Assembly (NCBI RefSeq): GCF_010728155.1
Contig: NZ_AP022605.1
Coordinates: forward strand, 1,488,001 to 1,552,000
Direction: 5' to 3'
Origin: Mycolicibacterium doricum
GTDB taxonomy: Bacteria; Actinomycetota; Actinomycetes; Mycobacteriales; Mycobacteriaceae
Length of the DNA: 64,000 nt
Part shown: positions 30,527 through 40,094 of the stretch, piece by piece
How positions within the stretch are numbered: position 1 is the stretch's first letter
Layout: each line of letters begins with the position of its first letter
Program-made: the position numbers and the translations under genes
Notes under the pieces: generated by a model
What the model was told of the DNA's origin: nothing
The model's database searches: none
The model's input: only the letters and a program-made list of their open reading frames with translations

Positions 30527-31222
30527 ATGACCGCGATGAACGGCGTGCACGTCCAGGGTATCGGGGCACCGGGTGCGGTTGTGCTGGTGTGTGCGGTGCT
30601 GTGCGGATGTGTGCGCATGACCGGCGGCGCACCTTCACTGGACGCGGACGCGAGACCCGTCGTCCTCGCCGAGGCGCTCATCGAACCGTCCCGCTTCCCG
30701 CGGTCCTATGACGCGGCGGTCCTGGACCCACACGCCACCGCCGAGGCCGTCGCGAGCGTCGACGGTGTGCCCACGGGCGCCACCGTCGAACCGGCCGGCT
30801 GTGCGCCGCCTCCCGTCGGACTTGGCCCGCAACATGCGGTGGCCGCCCAAGGCGTTGACCCGGGGACCGGGGCCGCGCTCACCGTGATCCTCACCCGCGC
30901 CGACACCAAGCTGTCGACCCGACGCGACCAACTTGCGCGGTGCGCGTCGTTGACGGCCACCGCAGGCGAGGTGGTCAGCACCGTCGAAACCGTGCTGCTG
31001 GCCCCGCCGCCGGTGGACGCTGACGACTCCCTCGCAAGCCGGACCACGATCCTGCGGTCCACCGAGCCGGCGGTGCGGGTCCAGACACTGGGCGCCCAGA
31101 TCGACGAGGCCCGGGTGACCGTCGCATGGCTAACCAACGATCTCGACGTCGAACCCGACACCGCCGCGCTCGACGTCCTGTTCACCGACGCCTTGCAGGC
31201 GTTGCGGCGCGCCGCACAGTGA
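30527..31222 (+). CDS. putative lipoprotein of unknown function
   Basis: The 231-aa product has a hydrophobic N-terminus ending in a lipobox L-C-G-C28, so it is likely a cell-surface lipoprotein. The mature part has the pattern of mycobacterial DUF5642-like secreted proteins, with a conserved-looking YDAAVLDPHATAEAVASVDG-type stretch and two further cysteines; this family link is tentative. It stands between the Rv2714- and Rv2712c-like genes, where M. tuberculosis has sthA. The start could be MTAM or the second ATG (MNGVHV). Confidence 0.7.
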   Translation: MTAMNGVHVQGIGAPGAVVLVCAVLCGCVRMTGGAPSLDADARPVVLAEALIEPSRFPRSYDAAVLDPHATAEAVASVDGVPTGATVEPAGCAPPPVGLGPQHAVAAQGVDPGTGAALTVILTRADTKLSTRRDQLARCASLTATAGEVVSTVETVLLAPPPVDADDSLASRTTILRSTEPAVRVQTLGAQIDEARVTVAWLTNDLDVEPDTAALDVLFTDALQALRRAAQ

Positions 31223-31317
31223 CACCGGTTTCCCCAACGGCGACTTCATTCACAGATGAGGCCGGCGCAGCCGTCGCGTCGACCGGACTGACGGCGGGGG
31301 CGGCCACTGTTCGAGGT

Positions 31318-32367
31318 ATGACGACATCGCATACCCCCGACTTCGAACTCGACCGTCCGGGCACGCTGATCGCTGCCGTGCCCGCCGTCCTGGGCTTCGT
31401 GCCCGAGATGTCACTCGTGCTAATGACCATGGACCGGGGTGACCTCGGGTGCGTCCTCCGGATCGACCTGTGCGACGACATGGAGGAGCAGATTGCCCAC
31501 CTCGCCGAGGTGGCTTCGGCGGGCCGGTCCGACGGCGCGGTGGCGGTGATCGTCGACGAGCACGGGTCGGGCTGCGGCCCGTGCAATGACGACTACCGGC
31601 AGCTGGCCGAGCTGTTGGCTGAACAACTCGCCTCCTGGGACATCGCGCTGCTCGGTGCGCACGTTGTCGACCGGGTCGCCACAGGCGGGCGGTGGCACTG
31701 CGCCGACGGTTGCGGCCGCGGCGGTGTGATCGAGGATCCGTCGGCCTCCCCGCTGGCGGTCGCAGCGGTGCTCGACGGCCGCAGGCTCTACACCGGTCGC
31801 GCCGAACTGCAGGCAGTGGTCGCTGTCGATCCGGTGCGGACCGCGGAACTGGCCGAGGTGATCGCGGCCGCTTCCGATCGGGTCGGCAAGATTCTGTCCG
31901 ACGGCCAGGCCTGCGCGGTGATCAACGAGGCCCGGGCCGCAGCGGCACACGTGGCCGACGGCGGCGTGTTGTCCGACGAGGCGGCCGCGCGACTGGGCTG
32001 CGCACTGAGCGACGTGCGGGTGCGCGACACCCTGTTCGCGCTCGCGGTGGGGGAGGAAGCCGACCGGGCGGAGGCGCTGTGGGTGTTGCTGGCGCGCATT
32101 CTGCCCGCTCCGTGGCGCACCGAGGCGCTCGTGTTGCTGGCATTCTCCGCATACGCCCGCGGCGACGGCCCCCTGGCCGGTGTGTCGCTGGACGCCGCGT
32201 TGCGCATCGACCCCGTCCACCGGATGGCGGGCATGCTCGATCAGGCGCTGCAATCGGGACTTCGCCCGGAACGGATTCGCGAACTGGCCCTGACCGGCTA
32301 CCGGCTGGCCGAGCAGTTGGGCGTTCGACTGCCGCCGCGTCGGCGGATCCGCCGACGCGCGGGCTAG
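31318..32367 (+). CDS. DUF4192 family protein (Rv2712c-like)
   Basis: The 349-aa protein starts MTTSHTPDFELDRPGTLIAAVPAVLGF, the typical DUF4192 opening, with W/C-containing RWHCADGCGRGGVIEDP in the middle and a helical C-terminal half (LLAFSAYARGDGPLAGVSLD). It is conserved in actinobacteria with no assigned function. ATG 31318 is chosen; the frame upstream lies over the lipoprotein gene. It converges on ideR with a 4-nt overlap of stops. Confidence 0.85.
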   Translation: MTTSHTPDFELDRPGTLIAAVPAVLGFVPEMSLVLMTMDRGDLGCVLRIDLCDDMEEQIAHLAEVASAGRSDGAVAVIVDEHGSGCGPCNDDYRQLAELLAEQLASWDIALLGAHVVDRVATGGRWHCADGCGRGGVIEDPSASPLAVAAVLDGRRLYTGRAELQAVVAVDPVRTAELAEVIAAASDRVGKILSDGQACAVINEARAAAAHVADGGVLSDEAAARLGCALSDVRVRDTLFALAVGEEADRAEALWVLLARILPAPWRTEALVLLAFSAYARGDGPLAGVSLDAALRIDPVHRMAGMLDQALQSGLRPERIRELALTGYRLAEQLGVRLPPRRRIRRRAG

Positions 32368-33056
32368 ACCTTCTCGACCTTCACGGCGTGGGCCATGTGG
32401 TGCGGCAACCCGACCTGTTCGTGGCCGGGAATGACGATGTTCACCCCGCCGTGGTCGGCCGACTCGACGGTGACGCGGGCGTTGGGCACCACGCCGGCGT
32501 CCTTGAGGCGTGCGATGAGTTCGGTGTCGCCCTGTACGTGTTCGGTGAGCTGGCGAACGACGACTGCGACCGGCATCCCGGCCGGCAGCTCGGTGAGCCG
32601 GACGAGGTTGGCAGACCCCGCCCGCGACAACGCCTCGAGTCCGAGTTCGGACAGCCCGGGGATCGGGTTACCGAACGGCGAAGTACTGGGGTCGTCGAGC
32701 ACTTGCACGAGGCGCCGCTCGACGTCCTCGCTCATCACGTGCTCCCAACGGCACGCCTCGGCGTGCACTTCCTCCCACGGCAGTCCGATCACATCGACCA
32801 GCAACCGCTCGGCGAGCCGGTGCTTGCGCATCACGGCGATCGCCAGTGCTCGGCCCTTCTCGGTGAGCTCGAGGTGCCGGTCTCCGGCAACCTTGAGCAG
32901 CCCATCGCGCTCCATGCGGGACACAGTTTGGCTGACCGTCGGACCGCTTTGGTCGAGGCGCTCTGCAATGCGCGCACGCAGCGGCACCACGCCCTCTTCC
33001 TCGAGGTCGTAAATGGTGCGCAGGTACATCTCAGTGGTATCGACCAAGTCGTTCAT
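32364..33056 (-). CDS. ideR: iron-dependent regulator IdeR
   Basis: The 230-aa DtxR-family repressor senses ferrous iron and controls siderophore, storage and uptake genes. It has an N-terminal helix-turn-helix (about 1-73, LDQSGPTVSQTVSRMERDGL). Metal ligands are visible at M10, H79, E83, H98, C102, E105 and H106. A C-terminal SH3-like domain runs from about 150. ATG 33056 has GAGAGG upstream. The neighbouring sigB is on the same strand, 158 nt upstream. Confidence 0.97.
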   Translation of the reverse strand: MNDLVDTTEMYLRTIYDLEEEGVVPLRARIAERLDQSGPTVSQTVSRMERDGLLKVAGDRHLELTEKGRALAIAVMRKHRLAERLLVDVIGLPWEEVHAEACRWEHVMSEDVERRLVQVLDDPSTSPFGNPIPGLSELGLEALSRAGSANLVRLTELPAGMPVAVVVRQLTEHVQGDTELIARLKDAGVVPNARVTVESADHGGVNIVIPGHEQVGLPHHMAHAVKVEKV

Positions 33057-33214
33057 TCGGCGCCTCTCAAGACCCGTTGTCGCGTTGAGTCTACCGTTGA
33101 GCCGCCTCATCGGCGGGCCTTCATCGGTGACCACCCGCACGGTGGATGTGGGGTCACGACCGGCGTGCCCGCCTCAGTGCTCCGGCGAGCACGGTGTCCT
33201 TCAGATGGTGTCGG

Positions 33215-34174
33215 TCAGCTGGCGTAGGAGCGCAGCCGGTCGGCGCGTTCGCCGTTGCGCAGCTTGGCCATCACTTCGCGCTCGATTTGGCGGACCCGTT
33301 CCCGGGACAGCCCGAAGAGCTTTCCGATCTGGTCCAGCGTGCGCGGCTGCCCGTCGTCGAGACCGAACCGCATCCGGATGACCTGCTGCTCACGCTCGTC
33401 GAGCGTTGCCAGGACGTGCCGGATGTCGGTGTGCAGCAGCTCCGAGATCACCGCGTTCTCCGCTGACATCGCCTCGGCGTCCTCGATGAAGTCGCCCAGC
33501 GGGGCTTCTTCGTCGCTGCCGACCGGCATGTCGAGGCTCACCGGGTCGCGGCTGTGCTCGAGCAGATCGGCGATCTTCTCCGCGGGAATGCCTGACTCCT
33601 CGGCGAGTTCCTCGTCGGTGGCTTCGCGGCCCAGGTTCTGGTGCATCTCCCGCTTGATCCGCGCCAGCTTGTTGACCTGCTCGACGAGGTGCACCGGTAG
33701 CCGAATCGTACGGCTCTGGTCGGCCATGCCGCGGGTGATGGCCTGACGGATCCACCATGTCGCGTACGTCGAGAACTTGAAGCCCTTGGTGTAGTCGAAC
33801 TTCTCCATGGCGCGGATCAGGCCGAGGTTGCCCTCCTGGATGAGGTCGAGCAGCGGCATGCCGCGACCGGTGTACCGCTTGGCCAGCGACACCACGAGGC
33901 GCAAGTTGGCCTCGAGCAGGTGACGCCGGGCGGCTTCGCCGTCACGGACGATCGCGGCCAGATCCCGTTTGCGGCTCTCGCCGAGCCGCTTCTTCGTGTT
34001 CAGCAGATGCTGGGCGTAGAGCCCCGCCTCGATGCGCTTGGCCAGCTCGACTTCGTCGGCGGCGTTCAGTAGGGCCGTTTTGCCGATGCCGTTGAGATAC
34101 ACGCGCACGAGGTCAGCGGCCGGGCTCTGAGCGTCCAGATCGCTATCGACGCGGCTTGTGGTGGCATTTGCCAT
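33215..34174 (-). CDS. sigB: RNA polymerase sigma factor SigB
   Basis: The 319-aa group 2 sigma factor drives stationary-phase and general stress transcription. Region 1.2 ([15 protein letters not shown]), region 2 ([15 protein letters not shown] to [13 protein letters not shown]), region 3 ([15 protein letters not shown]) and region 4 ([19 protein letters not shown]) are complete. It lacks the long N-terminal extension of SigA. ATG 34174 ([11 protein letters not shown]) follows AGGAGGCCGTC; ATG 34213 upstream would sit on the promoter. Confidence 0.97.
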   Translation of the reverse strand: MANATTSRVDSDLDAQSPAADLVRVYLNGIGKTALLNAADEVELAKRIEAGLYAQHLLNTKKRLGESRKRDLAAIVRDGEAARRHLLEANLRLVVSLAKRYTGRGMPLLDLIQEGNLGLIRAMEKFDYTKGFKFSTYATWWIRQAITRGMADQSRTIRLPVHLVEQVNKLARIKREMHQNLGREATDEELAEESGIPAEKIADLLEHSRDPVSLDMPVGSDEEAPLGDFIEDAEAMSAENAVISELLHTDIRHVLATLDEREQQVIRMRFGLDDGQPRTLDQIGKLFGLSRERVRQIEREVMAKLRNGERADRLRSYAS

Positions 34175-34210
34175 GACGGCCTCCTGATCAGCTCGTTCTG
34201 TCATGAGCCT

Positions 34211-34238
34211 CAACGTTCAAGTGCCGTCAGTAGTTCCC
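34211..34238 (-). promoter_or_regulatory. SigE/SigH-type promoter of sigB
   Basis: On the minus strand GGGAAC (34238-34233), a 17-nt spacer and CGTTG (34215-34211) match the ECF-type promoter that controls sigB in mycobacteria. It lies 37 nt before the sigB ATG. Confidence 0.75.
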
Positions 34239-34321
34239 GGGTATCACCTGCTTCACACGTGTTGATCAGCGGTTTCTCGCGGACGTCCTGAGAATGTGCT
34301 GAGAATGGCCGGTCGCGCCGG

Positions 34322-34720
34322 TCAGCGTTGCGCGTCGGGGTCGTCGCCGACGACGTCCGGTTGCGGTGGGGTGCGGGTGCGCTGGTCGAGTGCGGGCCGT
34401 TCGGCTGTGGGAAACAACGGGATCCGCCTGTTGTCGAAGCGGCGGGGTTCCTCGGCACGCCTCGGCGGCCGGTCGTTGGCGATCAGAACGGCCATCCACG
34501 GCAGCGGGATCGACAGCGCCACTATGCCCAGCGAGACCAGGCCGTTCTCCCAGATGCTGTAGGCGACAGCGGCCAGGATGAGCGCGGGAATGCGGAACGA
34601 CATCAGCGTCAGGTACTTCCGGACGCGGGCACGGTGCTGCTCCTCGTACGCCAGGGCCGCACGAGTGATCAGAACCGGCCGACCCTCATCGTCGAAACTC
34701 AGCCCGGAGCCGTGTTTCAT
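34322..34720 (-). CDS. DUF3099 membrane protein
   Basis: The 132-aa protein has two membrane helices (about 43-60 and 64-82) after the sequence VLITRAALAYEEQHRARVRKY (of which LAYEEQHRARVRKY is typical of DUF3099). A short basic/proline-rich tail follows. Function is unknown. ATG 34720 (MKHGSGLSFDD) is chosen because upstream in-frame sequence runs into the divergent DUF3039 gene. It is upstream of sigB on the same strand. Confidence 0.82.
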   Translation of the reverse strand: MKHGSGLSFDDEGRPVLITRAALAYEEQHRARVRKYLTLMSFRIPALILAAVAYSIWENGLVSLGIVALSIPLPWMAVLIANDRPPRRAEEPRRFDNRRIPLFPTAERPALDQRTRTPPQPDVVGDDPDAQR

Positions 34721-34784
34721 ACCTCCACTGTTCCACACCTCGGGCCGACAGTGCCGTCGCATTACTTGCCGAATGCCTGCCGGG

Positions 34785-34790
34785 CACAAT
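34785..34790 (+). promoter_or_regulatory. putative -10 element of the leaderless DUF3039 gene
   Basis: CACAAT is followed by 6 nt and the ATG at 34797. Confidence 0.4.
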
Positions 34791-34796
34791 GGACGT

Positions 34797-35033
34797 ATGC
34801 AGACGCAGACCATCGAGCGCCCGGACACCGACGAACGCCTCGACGACGGGACGGACGACGACGCCCCCAAGTTCTTTCACTACGTCAAGAAGGACAAGAT
34901 CGCCGAGAGTGCCGTCATGGGAACGCATGTCGTCGCGCTCTGCGGTGAGGTGTTCCCGGTGACGAAGTCGGCCAAGCCCGGTTCCCCCGTGTGCCCCGAC
35001 TGCAAGCGGATCTACGAGTCGCTCAAGACGTAG
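34797..35033 (+). CDS. DUF3039 small protein (Rv2708c-like)
   Basis: The 78-aa protein has an acidic N-terminus, then FFHYVKKDKIAESAVMGTHV and a treble-clef-like pair of cysteine sites (ALCGEVF and VCPDCKRIYESL). It is probably a small zinc-binding protein, conserved in actinobacteria and of unknown role. The 3' end overlaps that of the convergent BrkB gene by 11 nt. The start is supported by a -10-like hexamer 6 nt upstream. Confidence 0.85.
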   Translation: MQTQTIERPDTDERLDDGTDDDAPKFFHYVKKDKIAESAVMGTHVVALCGEVFPVTKSAKPGSPVCPDCKRIYESLKT

Positions 35034-36000
35034 CCGGCTCGTCCGGGGGGACCGGCGCAGCGGCGGGGGTGGCAGGGGATCCGGCGGCGGCCCTGCCCTC
35101 CAGCCAGCCCCATACCCGACCGGCATGGGTGGCCGGTGCCGGCCACTGTTCCTCGATGGCCGCGTTGAGTTCGGCGCCGATCATGATCGCGAAACCGAGG
35201 AAGAACGCGAACAGCAGGAAGGCGATCGGCGTCGCCAGTGCGCCGTAGGTGTAGCCCGTGCCGGTAATCCACGTCAGGTACACGCGTAGCCCGAGCGTCG
35301 TGACCAGGAAGACCACGGCGGCCAGGATGGAGCCCAAGATCAGCCGATGTGACGGCAGCGGTTTCGGCAGCGACACCCGGTAGAGGATGTTCACCATGAT
35401 CATCAAGCTGACGAACAGCGTCGGCCAGTAACCGAAGCGCAGCGCCGGGTCCCAGTCGTCCGGGATGAACTCGGCCACCTTGCGCGGCCCGAGCGCCAGT
35501 AGCGGGGCCGTGGCGATCGCGAACACGAGCATGATCACGTACAACCCCAGCGCGTAGAAGCGCTGCCGGACCGGATGGCGCAGCGGCGTCTGATCATGCG
35601 CCTCGACGATCGATTCGACGAACGCCGAGATCGCCGACGACCCTGCCCACAGCGAGATGACGAAGCCCAGTGACACCACCTCACCGCGGGCGCCTTCGAC
35701 GATATCGCGCACCGTCGGCTCGATGATCTCGTTGACCACGTTCGACGAGAAAAAGCTGTCGGCGGTGCCGATCAGCTGGTTCTCGATCGTCGGGAGGACA
35801 TCCGGACCGAACAGCGGCGCGATGTGGGCCAGGCTGCCGAGCATGCCCAACAGCAGGGGCGGTAGCGACAACGCGCACCAGAACGCCGCCTTGGCCGACT
35901 CCGAGAATATCGAGTCATCCCAGCTCTTCGACAACGTCCGGATAACGACGGCCCGAACCTGGTGCCGGGAGGGTTCAACCGGGGACCGCTGGGCTGTCAT
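35023..36000 (-). CDS. YihY/BrkB-family inner-membrane protein (Rv2707-like)
   Basis: The 325-aa protein has six membrane helices, the first after FSESAKAAFWCALSLPPLLLGMLG. It carries the family hallmark of a small-residue helix near LGFVISLWAGSSAISAFVES. Cytoplasmic ends are short. The YihY/UPF0761 family is of uncertain function: the name BrkB comes from serum resistance in Bordetella, and an RNase BN label for YihY is wrong. The ATG has no strong ribosome site. Confidence 0.88.
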   Translation of the reverse strand: MTAQRSPVEPSRHQVRAVVIRTLSKSWDDSIFSESAKAAFWCALSLPPLLLGMLGSLAHIAPLFGPDVLPTIENQLIGTADSFFSSNVVNEIIEPTVRDIVEGARGEVVSLGFVISLWAGSSAISAFVESIVEAHDQTPLRHPVRQRFYALGLYVIMLVFAIATAPLLALGPRKVAEFIPDDWDPALRFGYWPTLFVSLMIMVNILYRVSLPKPLPSHRLILGSILAAVVFLVTTLGLRVYLTWITGTGYTYGALATPIAFLLFAFFLGFAIMIGAELNAAIEEQWPAPATHAGRVWGWLEGRAAAGSPATPAAAPVPPDEPATS

Positions 36001-36077
36001 GACCAGACCAGCATTACTGACGACGGGCGTGACCGCCCAGAAGGGCTACTGCCGTGGCGGGACGCCGTGGTGGTAAC

Positions 36078-36269
36078 TCAGGCCTCGACCGGGCTCACCT
36101 CGAGGACAGCTGCGAGCTGGACCAGCTTCGTCTCGTGTTCATTGGCATGGTGCTGGCAGAACAGCAGTTCCGCGCCGGAGGGCAGCTTTGCGCGCACACG
36201 CGCTGCGGCACCACAGCGATCGCATCGATCAGCCATCGTGAGTTCGGGGCTGGTCAGAGTTGCGGTCAT
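36078..36269 (-). CDS. small zinc-ribbon-like protein conserved in actinobacteria
   Basis: The 63-aa protein contains C16-x2-C19 (MADRCDRCGAAARVRAKLPS) and LLFCQHHANEH, a C2-CHH pattern suggesting a bound zinc. Small proteins of this type (DUF7455-like, from memory) occur throughout actinobacteria near sigB/sigA; no function is known. ATG 36269 follows AAACGGAGGGACC, a strong ribosome site. An internal ATG (MADRC) is the alternative. Confidence 0.82.
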   Translation of the reverse strand: MTATLTSPELTMADRCDRCGAAARVRAKLPSGAELLFCQHHANEHETKLVQLAAVLEVSPVEA

Positions 36270-36422
36270 GGTCCCTCCGTTTCCTTCTCTGCGATCGGGC
36301 GGTTCACCCTCTCGCGTATCTCCACTCTGTCAGACGTATTCAGTTCCGGCCTTGTTCCCTAGGGGTTCACCGGTGTGTGGTGTCTCACGTCAACGCCGGT
36401 TTGCCGGAGGCAAGCTAGACCG

Positions 36423-36815
36423 GTGTACCCACATTCAGCCCCGAAACCACGTGTCCTCGTGCACTTGTGCACTGCGGCCGAGTGGCAGGCGATTTCAGCT
36501 GAAGGCGAACACCGGCCCGACGGGCTCGGAGGTGTCGGCTTCGTGCATCTGTCGACACCCCGGCAGGTGCACCTCCCGGCCAACCGGCTATTCGCCGGCC
36601 GGACCGATCTGGTGCTGCTCCACATCGACCCGTGCCGGCTGACCGACCCGGTTCTCTGGGAGCCCGGTGTTCCAACGGATCCCGGCGGGATGATGTTCCC
36701 GCATCTCTACGGACCGCTGCCCGCGACGGCGGTGACAGCTGTTAGACCGTATCGACCCGGACCCGACGGCACGTTCGCGCCTGTTGATCAGTCACCGTTC
36801 GATCAGTCGGTGTGA
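36423..36815 (+). CDS. DUF952 family protein
   Basis: The 130-aa protein has the DUF952 pattern: VLVHLCTAAEWQAI, GFVHLSTPRQV, LVLLHIDPCRL and FPHLYGPLPATAV. The fold is related to ADP-ribosyltransferase-like/glutathione-S-transferase-adjacent small proteins in annotation, but no activity is established. GTG 36423 is chosen so that the protein begins shortly before the domain. Its 3' end overlaps the decayed RidA remnant by 13 nt. Confidence 0.8.
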   Translation: MYPHSAPKPRVLVHLCTAAEWQAISAEGEHRPDGLGGVGFVHLSTPRQVHLPANRLFAGRTDLVLLHIDPCRLTDPVLWEPGVPTDPGGMMFPHLYGPLPATAVTAVRPYRPGPDGTFAPVDQSPFDQSV

Positions 36816-37252
36816 GCGTCGCCGTCGATCTCGACGTAGAGATCGGGCGAGATCAACGCCGACGCCACCGGCAACCATAGTCGCCACCGGCAACCATAGT
36901 CGCCACCGGCAACCATAGTCGCCACCGGCAACCATAGTCGCCACCGGCAACCATAGTCGCCACCGGCCGAATGTCCCGAACACATCCGCGTGTACCAACC
37001 CGCCTCACGCCACCGCGAGATGTCGGTGACGTACATGCGGGTGCGCACCACGTCCTAACGGGAGGCCCCCGCTTGAGCGAGCGCTAATGCATTGCGCCAC
37101 AAAGCATCTCAAGTCTCGCACGACGATGTCGTTGCCGGCCTGGCCGTGCCGACCACCATGACACAGTTCCCCACAGCCGTACCGCGCGCTGAAATAGCCC
37201 ACCGGCGCTTGGACCCGAACCGGATCCCAAGGGCGCGCGGCCAATGGACATC
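36803..37252 (-). pseudogene. RidA/YjgF-family remnant, frameshifted, with an in-frame stop and a minisatellite
   Basis: Pieces of one RidA-like protein appear in all three minus frames. ATG 37252 starts MSIGRAPLGSGS. APVGYFSAR and then GTAVGNCVMVVGTA follow in other frames. Next comes ALALAQAGASR, an in-frame TAG (37055-37057), then DVVRTRMYVTDISRWREAG. HADVFGTFG and VATMVA are broken by five copies of a 19-bp repeat, and ASALISPDLYVEIDGDAH ends the gene. RidA proteins deaminate reactive enamines. The ATG overlaps the stop of the methyltransferase fragment. With several frameshifts and a stop it cannot be functional. Confidence 0.85.
36863..36967. repeat. 19-bp tandem repeat (minisatellite), five copies plus a partial
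   Basis: The unit CGCCACCGGCAACCATAGT repeats perfectly at 36863, 36882, 36901, 36920 and 36939, then a partial copy runs to about 36967. It lies inside the RidA remnant, where one unit would encode part of the VATMVA strand. Confidence 0.98.
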
Positions 37253-37345
37253 AGACCGGCTCGGCTTCGATGATCCACAGCGGAGTCGCGGTGTCGATGA
37301 CGCGGATGAGTCGAAAACCGGCTCCGGCCAACAAGTTCGCACCAC
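37252..37345 (-). pseudogene. C-terminal fragment of an O-methyltransferase
   Basis: A short minus-strand frame reads ANLLAGAGFRLIRVIDTATP then LWIIEAEPV and a TGA at 37252-37254. This is the C-terminal pattern of acetylserotonin-O-methyltransferase-like (Methyltransf_2) proteins. Nothing of the catalytic domain lies upstream, where sigA ends within 60 nt, so the rest is deleted. Its TGA overlaps the ATG of the RidA remnant (TGATG), so the two once formed an operon. Confidence 0.65.
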
Positions 37346-37369
37346 CCGTTGGGGCGGAGCCCTCGAAGG

Positions 37370-37402
37370 CTTCGGCGGGGATCAGTCCAGCTTCGGCGGG
37401 GA

Positions 37403-37411
<9 letters not shown>
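37370..37411. repeat. 21-bp tandem duplication spanning the sigA stop
   Basis: CTTCGGCGGGGATCAGTCCA plus G is present at 37370-37390 and again at 37391-37411. The second copy contains the sigA stop codon (37403-37405), so the copy beyond the gene repeats its last two codons and stop. Confidence 0.97.
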
Positions 37412-38887
<1,476 letters not shown>

Positions 38888-39030
38888 ATACACCCTTTCG
38901 GTCTTACTGTTCCGGTGGGCACCCGACACCCAACAAATGTGGGGAGCAGGCACCAACCCGAAATGTCGGCTATGTCGAATGTCGGCGTGATCTCAACTCG
39001 GATATCTGCCGCTATTCGGTTGGCGGCCGC

Positions 39031-39099
39031 CGAAGTCCATTGTAACGACCCGAAGTCCAACGACCCGAAGTCCATTGTAACGACTCCATTGTAACGACA
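39031..39099. repeat. imperfect short repeats in the sigA upstream region
   Basis: CGAAGTCCATTGTAACGAC at 39031 is followed by CGAAGTCCAACGAC, CGAAGTCCATTGTAACGA and CTCCATTGTAACGAC. The copies are 14-19 nt and nearly adjacent. Confidence 0.92.
39039..39093 (-). promoter_or_regulatory. three copies of a TACAAT -10-like element upstream of sigA
   Basis: On the minus strand GTTACAATGG occurs three times, with TACAAT at 39044-39039, 39079-39074 and 39093-39088. TACAAT is close to the ideal SigA -10 hexamer. The nearest is about 150 nt before the sigA GTG. No strong -35 was seen at the expected spacing, which is common in mycobacteria. Confidence 0.45.
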
Positions 39100-39161
39100 C
39101 TGTGGGGCGACGCCGTGCCGAGCGCTTGAAAATCGACGCCCGGGCGAGCCGGAGGGCATAG

Positions 39162-39971
39162 TTACCGGTCGGTAGCTGTGACGTCCACCTCAGCGGCCAT
39201 CGCGGCGCCGACAATTCCGGCGGTGTTCTGCAGCGCTGCGGCCACGACCGGTGTGCGGTTCTGCAGCAGCGGCACCCACTTGTCGGCCTTGCGGCTGATG
39301 CCACCGCCGGCGATGAACAGGTCAGGCCAGATGGCGTTCTCGATCGCCACCAGGACCGTGGTCACCTCGCGCGTCCAGCGTTCGTAAGTCCAGCCCTTGC
39401 GCTCCTTGACCGAGGAGGCGGCCCGGTGTTCGGCTTCCTTCCCGCCCACCTCCAGGTGTCCGAATTCGGTGTTGGGCAGCAGGACCCCGTTGTGGATGAC
39501 GGCCGATCCGATGCCGGTGCCGAAAGTCAGCAGCACGATGACGCCGGTGTTGTCCCGGCCCGCGCCGAACCGCTCTTCGGCCAGCCCCGCCGCGTCGGCG
39601 TCGTTGAGCACGGTGACCGGTTGCCCGTCGAGGGCGACGCTGTAGATCTCCTGGGCATTGACGCCCAGCCACGACTTGTCGACGTTGGCGGCGGTGTGCA
39701 CGACCCCGCTGGTCACCACGCCCGGGTAGGTCACGCCGAGCTTGCCGGTCCAGCCGAATTCCTTCACGACGGCGGCGATCGTCTCCGCGACGGCATCGGG
39801 CGTGGCGGGCTGTGGGGTGGGTAGTTTGAATCGCTCGCCGATCAGCTGTCCGGTGTCGAGGTTGACGACGCCGCCCTTGACGCCGCTGCCGCCGACGTCG
39901 ACGCCGAATCCGCGGCGCGCGTCCCCGCCGGCGGCGTCCGGATCTGCGACGGGCGAATCGGTCGCGGTCAT
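39162..39971 (-). CDS. ppgK: polyphosphate glucokinase PpgK
   Basis: The 269-aa ROK-type kinase phosphorylates glucose using polyphosphate or ATP. The phosphate-binding motif is GVDVGGSGVKGG (23-34), the glucose site has VLNDADAAGLAE, and GTGIGSAVIHNG and FIAGGGISRKADKW follow. A proline/acid-rich N-terminus of about 20 residues precedes the domain. It lies directly upstream of sigA as in M. tuberculosis (Rv2702-Rv2703). Confidence 0.95.
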   Translation of the reverse strand: MTATDSPVADPDAAGGDARRGFGVDVGGSGVKGGVVNLDTGQLIGERFKLPTPQPATPDAVAETIAAVVKEFGWTGKLGVTYPGVVTSGVVHTAANVDKSWLGVNAQEIYSVALDGQPVTVLNDADAAGLAEERFGAGRDNTGVIVLLTFGTGIGSAVIHNGVLLPNTEFGHLEVGGKEAEHRAASSVKERKGWTYERWTREVTTVLVAIENAIWPDLFIAGGGISRKADKWVPLLQNRTPVVAAALQNTAGIVGAAMAAEVDVTATDR

Positions 39972-40094
39972 CAGCGCTCCTCACAGTGGCGGCCCGGCGG
40001 TACGCGTCCCAACACCTTAGTGGCTACCGGGACCCCGGACAGGGGTCGGGGCAACCCGCGGGACAATTTCGCTCCGACGTGATGCTATGTCGGG

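Noticed and set aside
36792..36998. Small minus-strand frames over the 19-bp repeat as possible new genes
   Set aside because: Their ends match pieces of a RidA protein in different frames. They are parts of a pseudogene, with the repeated residues coming from the minisatellite.
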